Position numbers and translations under genes: made by a program. Shown here in pieces: positions 8,041 through 15,170 of a DNA stretch of 64,000 nucleotides. Each line of letters begins with the position of its first letter. Position 1 is the first letter of the stretch. The notes under the pieces were generated by a model. It made no database searches, was not told the DNA's origin, and was given only the letters and a program-made list of their open reading frames with translations. Source of the stretch: Bog-473 sp036268485 (GTDB lineage: Bacteria; Actinomycetota; Acidimicrobiia; Acidimicrobiales; RAAP-2); the NCBI GenBank assembly GCA_036268485.1, contig DATAUC010000109.1, positions 62,001 to 126,000 on the forward strand. The letters are read 5' to 3'.

Positions 8041-9336
8041 TCACCTCGTCAGATCGGCCAACGCATCATCGGGATGGGGTGGTGTGTGCACGAAGGCCGC
8101 CAGCACGGCCGCGGCCAGACACGCTCCTGAACCAACCAGCAGCGCTTCCCGAGGCCCGCTGGCCGAGATGATCCAGCCGGTCAGGATGCTGCCGATGGGC
8201 GTGGTGCCCAGGTAGACGAAGACCCACAGCGCCATGATCCGGCCCCGATAGGCGCTCGAACTGTGCAGCTGGAGGGTGGTCGAGCACATGGTGACGAAAC
8301 AAAACGCAGTCGCCCCCATGAAGAGCAGCGTGACGCAGGCCACCGCCACATTGGGGGCGGCAGCGCTGGCGGCCGAGGTGACGCCGAAACCCAGGGCGGC
8401 GAAGAGGAGGTACTGACGTTTCGGATGCCGGACAAGGCCCACGCCGAGGGAGCCCAGGATGGCGCCGATGCTGAGCATGGTGGAGAGCAGCCCGTAGGTA
8501 CCCCCGCTGCCATGGAAGGTGTCCTTGGCCAACACGGGCAGGACGACGGCGAAGTTAAAGGCCAGCAGCCCCACCACCAACATCATGAGGAGGGGCAACC
8601 AGAGCTGCTGGCGACCGGCCGCGTACCGCATTCCTTCTCTGACGCCTTGTCGTCCGGGCGGCGAGGTTCCGTCCGCCTTGGTAGGCCGGATGACGAGCAG
8701 GGCGGCGATAACCGCCAGGTAGGTCAGCGCGTTCAATCCGAAACACACGGTGGTACCTGCCGTCACGATGAGCACACCGGCCAGGGCCGGGCCGACCACC
8801 CGGGCGCTGTTCACCACCACCCCGTTGAGGCTGACCGCGCTGGACAGGTCCTCCGGCGGCACGAGGCGGCTGACGAAGGCCTGCCGGGCTGGTGAATCGG
8901 CGATCTGGATGAAACCCCCGACGACACCGATCACCACGAGCGTGGTCACGCTGGCCCGGCCGGCGGCGGCCAGTCCCCACAACAGTCCGGCCAGCAGGCC
9001 GTAGAGCGTCTGGGTGACGACCAGAAGTTTGCGCAGGTCGACCCGGTCGGCCACCGCCCCGCCCCAGGGGCCCAAGAGAAGGGAGGGGATCCCGCCGGCT
9101 GCCAAGACCAGGCCCAGATCGCCGGGCGAACCGGTGCGTTCGAGGACGAGCCAGCCGATAGCCGTCTGCTGCAGGAAGCTGCCGCTGGCCGACACCACCT
9201 GGCCGCCGAAGTAGAGGCGGAAGGGCTTGGAATGCAGGGCACGAAACGAACTACTGCGCTTGGCCGTTGTGGGAGGTATCTCCGCTGCCGGCAACGGACC
9301 GGCCTCGGGCATGACGGCTAAGCCATCACGGTCCAC
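8041..9336 (-). CDS. MFS transporter, EntS/MFS_3-like exporter
   Basis: About 431 residues with roughly 12 hydrophobic segments. The N-terminal half has the sequence style of EntS-type MFS exporters: FRLYFGGQVVSASGSFLQQT at the first membrane helix and GPWGGAVADRVDLRKLL at the helix 2-3 loop. The start is uncertain: GTG at 9334-9336 or ATG at 9310-9312, neither with a clear ribosome-binding site. It ends one base from the convergent FAH-family gene and is not obviously in that operon. Efflux of a toxic intermediate is possible but unproven. Confidence 0.85.
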   Translation of the reverse strand: MDRDGLAVMPEAGPLPAAEIPPTTAKRSSSFRALHSKPFRLYFGGQVVSASGSFLQQTAIGWLVLERTGSPGDLGLVLAAGGIPSLLLGPWGGAVADRVDLRKLLVVTQTLYGLLAGLLWGLAAAGRASVTTLVVIGVVGGFIQIADSPARQAFVSRLVPPEDLSSAVSLNGVVVNSARVVGPALAGVLIVTAGTTVCFGLNALTYLAVIAALLVIRPTKADGTSPPGRQGVREGMRYAAGRQQLWLPLLMMLVVGLLAFNFAVVLPVLAKDTFHGSGGTYGLLSTMLSIGAILGSLGVGLVRHPKRQYLLFAALGFGVTSAASAAAPNVAVACVTLLFMGATAFCFVTMCSTTLQLHSSSAYRGRIMALWVFVYLGTTPIGSILTGWIISASGPREALLVGSGACLAAAVLAAFVHTPPHPDDALADLTR

Positions 9337-9410
9337 GGCGCAGCTGCCCGGAGATGTGTCCGGTCCAAGTCATCGCGCCGGGACCAAGCCGGCGTTCCCG
9401 GTGGGTCCGG

Positions 9411-9593
9411 TCAATCGCCGAATCCACCGGCGGCGTTCAGTCGCGCCGCCAGGCGCTCGAGCTCCCCGGGCAACGCCTCGGGGATCTCCTTGACCGCCGC
9501 CGCCTCGTCCCCTAAGGCATCGATGGCCCGCACCAGCCCGCTCATGGCGGCGGTGAGCGTCGCTGCCGCGGCCTTGACGTCCTCGTTACTCAT
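9411..9593 (-). CDS. Small helical protein of 60 residues, function unknown
   Basis: A short frame beginning MSNEDVKAAAATLTAAMSGL, rich in Ala, Leu and Glu, probably two helices. The start is fixed by GGAGGA six bases before ATG at 9591-9593; the longer open frame upstream has no such support. It is not membrane-like and has no motif I recognise. It lies between an MFS gene and a ketopantoate reductase-like gene on the same strand. I treat it as real because of the strong ribosome-binding site and the coding-like composition. Confidence 0.55.
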   Translation of the reverse strand: MSNEDVKAAAATLTAAMSGLVRAIDALGDEAAAVKEIPEALPGELERLAARLNAAGGFGD

Positions 9594-9633
9594 GCGCATT
9601 CCTCCATGTCTTTCATTCCACCGAACTTCTCTA

Positions 9634-10602
9634 TCACGACCCGGTTGCTGTGGAAGCCGCCGCAGCGACGGGCGCCGCCAGGGCAAACTGCGCCTCGCGG
9701 CGACGGAGGATGGCGCACAGCGACTCGTTGTACGGGGCACTAAGCCCGAGTTGGTTGCTCAGCGTCACGACCTGTCCGTTGATGACGTCGACTTCGGACG
9801 GCCGCCGAGCCAGGTGGTCCAGCCGCATGGATGGGCTGGCATTGGGAATGGTGGCCGCGAAGTCGGTGACGTAGCCCAACGGATCGTCGAACGGGAACGC
9901 GACCCCTTTGGCCTCGGCCACCCGATAGGCCTCGGCCGTGCACCCAAGAGCGACCTTCCAGGCGTCGGTATCGGCCATCAGCTCACCCACCGTGACGTCG
10001 AAGGCCGCGCAAGGGGCACTGAGCGTGACGTTGCAGAGGAACTTCTCCCAGATCATCAGCGAGATGTTGTCGAAGGCCTCGACGTTGAACCCCGCCTCGC
10101 GCCACACCTGTTCGACCCGCTGGACCCGCTCGGTCAGGCCGCCGTGCATCTCACCGATCCGGATCAGGCGCATGCCTTCGTGATGCACATGACCAGGGCG
10201 GCGGATAGAGGATCCGAACCCTTCGGCGATGCCGATCAGGATGTGCGCTTCGGGGACGTGACGAGCCACCCGTTCGCCTGCCCCCAGCCCGTTCTGGAAG
10301 GCCATGACCATGCTGCCCGGCTCGAGCAGGCCGGCTATGTCGGCCGCGGCCGTGTCGACGTCGGCGGCCTTGGTGGCAATTATCCAGAGGTCACAGGGTC
10401 CGGCGTCACCGGGTGTGCGGCCAGCGTGGAGCGTGTCAACGATGGAGTCGCCACTGGCGCCCGAGACCCGCAGGCCGCCGGTAGCGATGGCATCAATGTG
10501 GTCCCGCCACGTGTCGATGGCCCACACCTCATTCCCGGCTTTTCCCAGAAGCCCGGCGTACACCGAGCCCATGGCCCCGGTTCCGACAACTGCGATCTTC
10601 AT
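9634..10602 (-). CDS. Ketopantoate reductase (PanE/ApbA) family dehydrogenase
   Basis: 322 residues, family length. Seen: N-terminal Rossmann motif VVGTGAMGSVYAG (residues about 5-17), the KAADVDTAAADI segment that supplies the catalytic Lys region, FQNGLGAGE, and a C-terminal helical domain (WEKFLCNVTLSAPCAAF). The best-known member reduces 2-dehydropantoate with NADPH in pantothenate synthesis, but actinobacteria often carry several paralogues acting on other 2-oxo or beta-keto acids. No other pantothenate gene is near, so I do not assign panE. It lies eight bases downstream of the pirin gene, likely co-transcribed. Confidence 0.85.
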   Translation of the reverse strand: MKIAVVGTGAMGSVYAGLLGKAGNEVWAIDTWRDHIDAIATGGLRVSGASGDSIVDTLHAGRTPGDAGPCDLWIIATKAADVDTAAADIAGLLEPGSMVMAFQNGLGAGERVARHVPEAHILIGIAEGFGSSIRRPGHVHHEGMRLIRIGEMHGGLTERVQRVEQVWREAGFNVEAFDNISLMIWEKFLCNVTLSAPCAAFDVTVGELMADTDAWKVALGCTAEAYRVAEAKGVAFPFDDPLGYVTDFAATIPNASPSMRLDHLARRPSEVDVINGQVVTLSNQLGLSAPYNESLCAILRRREAQFALAAPVAAAASTATGS

Positions 10603-10610
10603 GGCGTTGA

Positions 10611-11621
10611 TCAGATCCCCGTGTGCTCGGCCCGGATCGGGTTGGGATCCGGCACGTGCGGCATTAGCGCGTTGGGCGGAATGGTGCCGAGGCGACCCGC
10701 CTCGAAATCCTCGAGTGCCTGCCCGATCTCGGCCCGGGTGTTCATGACGAACGGCCCGTAATGCTCCACCGGCTCTCCGATGGGAGCGCCACCGAGGGCG
10801 AGGATCTCGAGGTGGTCGGTACCCGAGTCCAGCGTGTCGTCGGCCCGGATGGATATCCAGTCCCCGGCGTCGAATGCCGCCAGCTGACCGGCTTGGAGGG
10901 GCCGCCCGTCGCCGCCGACGCGCCCGGATCCGGCCAGCACATAGACCAGCGCGTTGAAGGAAGGGTTCCAGGGCAGCTCGAGAAGTGCTCCGGGCGAGAT
11001 GCTGACGTGCATGAAGGCCATCGGCGTATGGGTGGACCCGGGTCCCCGCTGCTCACCCAGGTCGCCGGCGATGACCCGTACGAGGCTGCCGCCGTCGGAA
11101 GAGGAGAGCAGGACAACCTGATCGGCCTCGAGACCCTGGTAGGCCGGCGGGATCATCTTGTCTTTGGCCGGCAGGTTCACCCACAGCTGGATCCCGTGGA
11201 AGAGGCCGCCGGAAACAACAAGGTCCTCGGGGGGCGTCTCGATGTGCAAGATGCCACCGCCCGCGGTCATCCACTGGGTGGCCCCGTCGGTGATGAGGCC
11301 GCCGCCACCTTGGGAGTCCTGGTGGGCAAAGGTCCCATCGATCATGTAGGTCACCGTCTCGAAGCCCCGGTGGGGATGCCACGGGGTGCCCTTGGGCTCA
11401 CCGGGTGCATAGTTGACCTCGCCCATCTGGTCCATGTGCACGAAGGGATCTAGGTCGGCCAGGCTCAGGCCGGCGAAGGCCCGCCGGACGGGGAACCCCT
11501 CACCCTCGAGGCCGCGGGGCGCCGTGGTGACCGACCGCACCGGCCGTTCGGTCGCCGCCCCGCGATCCGGCCCGGGGACGTGCGGTAGTTGGGACAGATC
11601 GTCCGCGGTCACAGCGGGCAT
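10611..11621 (-). CDS. Pirin family cupin protein
   Basis: 336 residues with two cupin halves. Seen: WHPHRGFETVTYMIDG, the metal-binding His-x-His of pirins, WMTAGGGILHIETP for the second His/Glu part, and the C-terminal pirin cupin ending GPFVMNTRAEIGQALEDF. Some bacterial pirins show quercetin 2,3-dioxygenase activity and others modulate enzymes, so the role here is open. Start ATG at 11619-11621 has GGAGG six bases upstream; the frame extends 45 bases further but without a site. It heads a leftward pair with the PanE-like gene. Confidence 0.88.
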   Translation of the reverse strand: MPAVTADDLSQLPHVPGPDRGAATERPVRSVTTAPRGLEGEGFPVRRAFAGLSLADLDPFVHMDQMGEVNYAPGEPKGTPWHPHRGFETVTYMIDGTFAHQDSQGGGGLITDGATQWMTAGGGILHIETPPEDLVVSGGLFHGIQLWVNLPAKDKMIPPAYQGLEADQVVLLSSSDGGSLVRVIAGDLGEQRGPGSTHTPMAFMHVSISPGALLELPWNPSFNALVYVLAGSGRVGGDGRPLQAGQLAAFDAGDWISIRADDTLDSGTDHLEILALGGAPIGEPVEHYGPFVMNTRAEIGQALEDFEAGRLGTIPPNALMPHVPDPNPIRAEHTGI

Positions 11622-11720
11622 GAGGGGCCTCCAATCGTCTGTGTGCTGCTCTCTACTTTCACCCATGTGGCCCGGACGCGCCAGGGTGAAGGCGCTGGTG
11701 GCGCCGAATAGGGTGGCATC

Positions 11721-12044
11721 GTGCCGGACCTCGAACCGTCAGACGTGGTCAACGACGAGGACCATCATCGCCTGGTCATGGCCCGGGACGGGCAAGAGGC
11801 GGAGCTGATGTACGAACGCGTCGGCAACCAACTCCTTCTCATCCACACCGAAGTCCCCGAGGAGATCGCTGGTCAGGGCATCGCCGCCAGCCTGGTCGAG
11901 GCCGCCGTTCGGTGGGCCGAACGGGACACTCTCGTCATCGTTCCCTGGTGCCCCTACGTCAGGAAGCGCCTTCAGGAACACCCTGATGTTGCCGCCGCGG
12001 TCCAGATCGACTGGGACACGCTGCCGCGCCGACGCCCCGGGTAG
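11721..12044 (+). CDS. Small GNAT-like N-acetyltransferase (YidJ/Acetyltransf_CG type)
   Basis: 107 residues, typical of the short GCN5-like family that has the acetyl-CoA loop but little else. Seen: LIHTEVPEEIAGQGIAASLVEAAV, where GQGIA is the shortened CoA pyrophosphate loop, then VPWCPYVRKRLQEHP. Start GTG at 11721 follows TAGGGT (11709-11714) by six bases, a leaderless arrangement. It diverges from the pirin gene and converges on the HxlR gene with only two bases between stops. The acceptor is unknown. Confidence 0.8.
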   Translation: MPDLEPSDVVNDEDHHRLVMARDGQEAELMYERVGNQLLLIHTEVPEEIAGQGIAASLVEAAVRWAERDTLVIVPWCPYVRKRLQEHPDVAAAVQIDWDTLPRRRPG

Positions 12045-12046
12045 GG

Positions 12047-12697
12047 CTACGAGCTCACGGGGAAGGCGTCGAAGAAGTCGACGACGGCGGCCCGATCGCC
12101 ATCAACCTGCAGCGAGCCTTCCTTCTCGGCCTTCTGGAGCGACTTCATCCGGAAGGCGACTTCTTCCAGCGTCGTGGGTTCGGTCTCGACGATGGCCGCG
12201 GCCTGATCGGAACTGCCCCTATGAATCTCCAACCGCCCGTCATGCATCCGCACCCGGTAGGCGCCGGTCGAGAACCGGATCTCGATCTCAGCGTCCAGAG
12301 TGGCGCGGTCACTGCGGCCGAAGAAGTTCTTCAGCGCCAGCATGGCGGCGTCGCACCCGATCGGGATGTCCTGCGTGTACGACGGCGAATGGGCCCCCCA
12401 TGTCTGGAGTCCCATCAGAATGGGTTCGAGCTGAAGCCCCCATTCGGTCAACTCGTAGACCATGGCTGACGCCGGCGGAGGGAGCTTGCGGTGGCCGATG
12501 ATGCCGGCGTCCTCCAGATCCCGCAGGCGCTGCGACAACACATTGGCACTGGCCTGGGGCAGGCCCGTTCGTAGATCGCTGAATCGCTTGGGTCCAAAGA
12601 GCAGATCGCGAATGATGAGCAGGGCCCACCGTTCACCGACGAGATCCAACGCGTGGGCAGAAGAACAACCATCGCTGTAGGTGCGGGCCTGAGCCAT
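12047..12697 (-). CDS. HxlR-family regulator with C-terminal SCP2-like domain
   Basis: 216 residues. The N-terminal 95 are an HxlR/MarR-like winged helix: ALDLVGERWALLIIRDLLFG, then RFSDLRTGLPQASANVLSQR and a wing ending VYELTEWG. The remaining ~110 (AEIEIRFSTGAYRVRMHDGR to VDFFDAFPVSS) resemble a sterol-carrier-protein-2 fold, which could bind a hydrophobic effector; that is inference. It diverges from an MFS exporter gene, and a perfect 19-bp palindrome lies in the shared promoter, so it probably controls that exporter in response to a lipid-like ligand. Confidence 0.88.
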   Translation of the reverse strand: MAQARTYSDGCSSAHALDLVGERWALLIIRDLLFGPKRFSDLRTGLPQASANVLSQRLRDLEDAGIIGHRKLPPPASAMVYELTEWGLQLEPILMGLQTWGAHSPSYTQDIPIGCDAAMLALKNFFGRSDRATLDAEIEIRFSTGAYRVRMHDGRLEIHRGSSDQAAAIVETEPTTLEEVAFRMKSLQKAEKEGSLQVDGDRAAVVDFFDAFPVSS

Positions 12698-12746
12698 ACC
12701 ACCAATTTACTCATTTGGTCCTACTTTTGCAACTTTTAGTTGACTT

Positions 12747-12776
12747 TTAGGATTTAATAGTCCTAACTTAGGACTA
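12747..12776. promoter_or_regulatory. HxlR operator: overlapping palindromes
   Basis: TAGTCCTA-act-TAGGACTA (12758-12776) is a perfect 8-3-8 inverted repeat. TTAGGA at 12747-12752 also pairs with TCCTAA at 12761-12766, giving a third half-site. The palindrome covers a candidate -10 (TAACTT, 12764-12769) six bases before ATG at 12776. Position and symmetry mark it as the operator for the divergent HxlR gene and the exporter. Confidence 0.7.
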
Positions 12777-12823
12777 TGCCCGCAGCCACCCAAGTCCCCC
12801 CAACCCCGTCCACCAGAGGTTGA
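12776..12823 (+). CDS. Possible 15-codon leader ORF, or frameshifted N-terminus of the MFS gene
   Basis: ATG at 12776 lies exactly six bases after TAACTT, the leaderless layout seen repeatedly in this window. It reads MPAATQVPPTPSTRG and stops at TGA 12821-12823, sharing one base with the MFS ATG (TGATG). Either it is a coupled leader peptide, or one base is missing from the C-run near 12795-12800; adding one C would fuse it to the transporter as a normal N-terminal tail. Confidence 0.4.
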   Translation: MPAATQVPPTPSTRG

Positions 12824-14040
12824 TGCCCCTCTACCTGGCCTTCCTGCTCGGAGGCGTGGCCCTCTGGGTGCCGGTCGAGAAGCTCTTCCTGACCCAGATC
12901 GGGTTCACCCCCGAGACCATCGGTCTGGTGGCGGCGTCCTACGCCGTGGTGGTGCCCGTCCTCGAAATCCCGACCGGGATATTGGCGGACCGCTGGAGCC
13001 GGCGGGGCGTTCTCGTCATCGGCAACATCGGAGCTTTCCTCAGCGTGCTGGTCGGCGGTCTCAGCACCAGTGTTTTGATGTATCTCGCCTCCTCCGTCCT
13101 GTTGGGGGTCTTCTTCGCCATGCATTCGGGCACCTTCGACGCGATTGCCTATGACACCGTGGTCGAGGAGACAGGGTCGAGCGACCAGTTCGAGACGACG
13201 ATCGGCAAGGTCAAGATGATGGAGAGCGCCTCTCTTGTTGTCGGCGGCCTGGCCGGAGGGGCACTGGCGGCGGCGACCAACCCACGGGTCGCCTACTTTG
13301 CGACACTCCCCTTTTTGGCCGTCGCCACGCTCTGCCTTCTGAAATTCCGTGAGCCCACGCTCCATCAAGCGGGAGAGCCACGCTCGGTGCGTCGGCATAT
13401 GGCGGTCATGTTCGGCACGCTGCGCGACAACCGCCGCCTCATTCCGATTGCCGCCGTCCTGGTGATCACCGCGCTCCTGACCCAGGCCGTGGTCGAGTTC
13501 GGGCCGCTCTGGCTCATCGACGCCAAGGCCCGACCGGGCGTCTTCGGCCCCGCCTGGGCCGCCTTGATGGCCGCCCTCGGACTCGGCGGCTACCTGGCGG
13601 GACGCGTTCGTCTGCACACGGCCTGGTCCGGGGTCACGGTGGCCGTCCTCTTACTCGGGGCCAGTGGACTTCTGGTCACCGCGCACAACGTCGTCATCGT
13701 GACGGCGGCCCAGTCCTGCATTCTCAGTATGGCGGTGGCGATCACCGTCATCCTCACCGGACAGCTGCATGACGGGGTGGCCTCGGATGTGCGGACCGGC
13801 GTGTCCTCGGGCATCGGCTTGATGACGTGGCTGCTCTTCCTGCCCTTCGCGTTGGCCTTCGGCACGGTGAGCGCACGGCTCGGCGTGCACGTGGCCGGAT
13901 GGTTCCTCGTCGCTGCCGCGGCGGGCGCTTCGGTGCTGTTCATGGCAGTGACCGCCACCACGAGGACCGCCGAAATGACCGGTGTGCGTGGTGACCCGCT
14001 GGTGACCCAGCCTGAGCTGGCCGCCGCCTTGCCGGGCTGA
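12823..14040 (+). CDS. MFS transporter, probable drug/lipid-like efflux pump
   Basis: About 405 residues and 12 predicted membrane segments. The helix 2-3 loop reads PTGILADRWSRRGVLVIGN, the MFS motif A (G-x-x-x-D-R-x-G/S-R-R) of the major facilitators. ATG at 12823 begins almost directly at membrane helix 1 (MPLYLAFLLGG), an unusually short N-terminus and without a good ribosome-binding site, which is why the preceding 15-codon frame matters. Control by the divergent HxlR gene is expected. Confidence 0.82.
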   Translation: MPLYLAFLLGGVALWVPVEKLFLTQIGFTPETIGLVAASYAVVVPVLEIPTGILADRWSRRGVLVIGNIGAFLSVLVGGLSTSVLMYLASSVLLGVFFAMHSGTFDAIAYDTVVEETGSSDQFETTIGKVKMMESASLVVGGLAGGALAAATNPRVAYFATLPFLAVATLCLLKFREPTLHQAGEPRSVRRHMAVMFGTLRDNRRLIPIAAVLVITALLTQAVVEFGPLWLIDAKARPGVFGPAWAALMAALGLGGYLAGRVRLHTAWSGVTVAVLLLGASGLLVTAHNVVIVTAAQSCILSMAVAITVILTGQLHDGVASDVRTGVSSGIGLMTWLLFLPFALAFGTVSARLGVHVAGWFLVAAAAGASVLFMAVTATTRTAEMTGVRGDPLVTQPELAAALPG

Positions 14041-14070
14041 GGACCCGAGCGGGACCAGTAGGTTCTCTTC

Positions 14071-15159
14071 GTGACGAAATCTGAGTCGAGTGAGGCGGCA
14101 CCGGGCAGCCGCCCCCTCAAGCAGGAACAGATGGACGCCTCGCCGGACATCGTGGAGGTGGTGCCCGGCATCCTGCGTCTGCAGCTGCCCATCAATTTCA
14201 CGGGACTGGGCCATGTCAACACCTACGCCCTGGAAGATGCCAAGGGTTTCACCATGGTCGACCCCGGCCTGCCCGGCGAGGAGCCATGGCTCGCGCTACG
14301 GGGCCGCATGGATGCGGCCGGTATCCCGTTGGAGCGGGTGCACACCGTCGTCGTCACCCACTCACATCCCGACCACTTCGGCGGGGCCGGGCTCCTGGCC
14401 CAGGAGAGCGGGGCCGACATTGTGGCTTCCGATCGTTTCCGCACCTTCTTCGATCCTGAAGACCTTGACGACCGCGAGCTCGAAGCGGCCGACGACATCG
14501 ATCCCGCCGAGAACCCCATCCCCACGATCCGCCTGGACCGCCCCGCTCCCTGGGGTGGCTCCATCATCGGGCCGCCACCCGAGGAGCGAGCCAAGATCGA
14601 GGCACACCGCAACGAATTCTTCAAATGGTTCAGGCCGCCCCGACCCTCACACCGGGTGGCCGATTGCGATCACATCACCCTGGGCGGCCGGGACTGGGTC
14701 GGGCTCTTCACGCCGGGCCATACGAACGACCACCTCTGCCTGTACGACGAGGAGCGCGGCGTGCTGCTCTCGGGCGACCAGGTGCTGCCCACCATCACCC
14801 CGCACATTTCCGGGCTGATTCCGGGCGACCCGCTCCTCCAGTATCTCGACTCGCTCGACCGTCTCTCCGCTCTACCCCACGTGACCACGGTGCTGCCGGC
14901 CCACGGCCAACCATTCCACGACCTGCCGAAGCGAGCGGAGGAGATCAAGCAACACCACGATGAGCGGCTGGCCCGGTTGCTCGAGATCTGCGACGAAGCG
15001 GGCTGGGCCAATGTCATCGACCTCTCCCACGGGCTCTTCGCCCCCCGGTCATGGGGCTCCATGGCCGAGGCCGAGACCTACGCCCACCTGGAGCGGTTGC
15101 GCGCCACCGGGGCCTTGCAGCGCCGGGAAGAGGCCGGCATCCTCTTGTACCACCTCTAG
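14071..15159 (+). CDS. Metallo-beta-lactamase-fold hydrolase
   Basis: 362 residues. Seen: VVVTHSHPDHFGGAG, the HxHxDH di-zinc motif (about residues 93-99), the third-ligand segment GLFTPGHTNDHLCLY (about 215-220), Asp in LLSGDQVLP (about 235), and the last His in VLPAHGQPF (about 270). A C-terminal helical tail follows. Start GTG at 14071 is six bases after TAGGTT (14059-14064). It follows the MFS gene by 30 bases and may share its promoter in part. Substrate not predictable; this branch includes thioesterase-, glyoxalase- and lactonase-like enzymes. Confidence 0.86.
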   Translation: MTKSESSEAAPGSRPLKQEQMDASPDIVEVVPGILRLQLPINFTGLGHVNTYALEDAKGFTMVDPGLPGEEPWLALRGRMDAAGIPLERVHTVVVTHSHPDHFGGAGLLAQESGADIVASDRFRTFFDPEDLDDRELEAADDIDPAENPIPTIRLDRPAPWGGSIIGPPPEERAKIEAHRNEFFKWFRPPRPSHRVADCDHITLGGRDWVGLFTPGHTNDHLCLYDEERGVLLSGDQVLPTITPHISGLIPGDPLLQYLDSLDRLSALPHVTTVLPAHGQPFHDLPKRAEEIKQHHDERLARLLEICDEAGWANVIDLSHGLFAPRSWGSMAEAETYAHLERLRATGALQRREEAGILLYHL

Positions 15160-15170
15160 TACTGATCGTC

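Noticed and set aside
13590..14222. 210-codon minus-strand frame
   Set aside because: Antisense to the MFS C-terminus; composition typical of a shadow.
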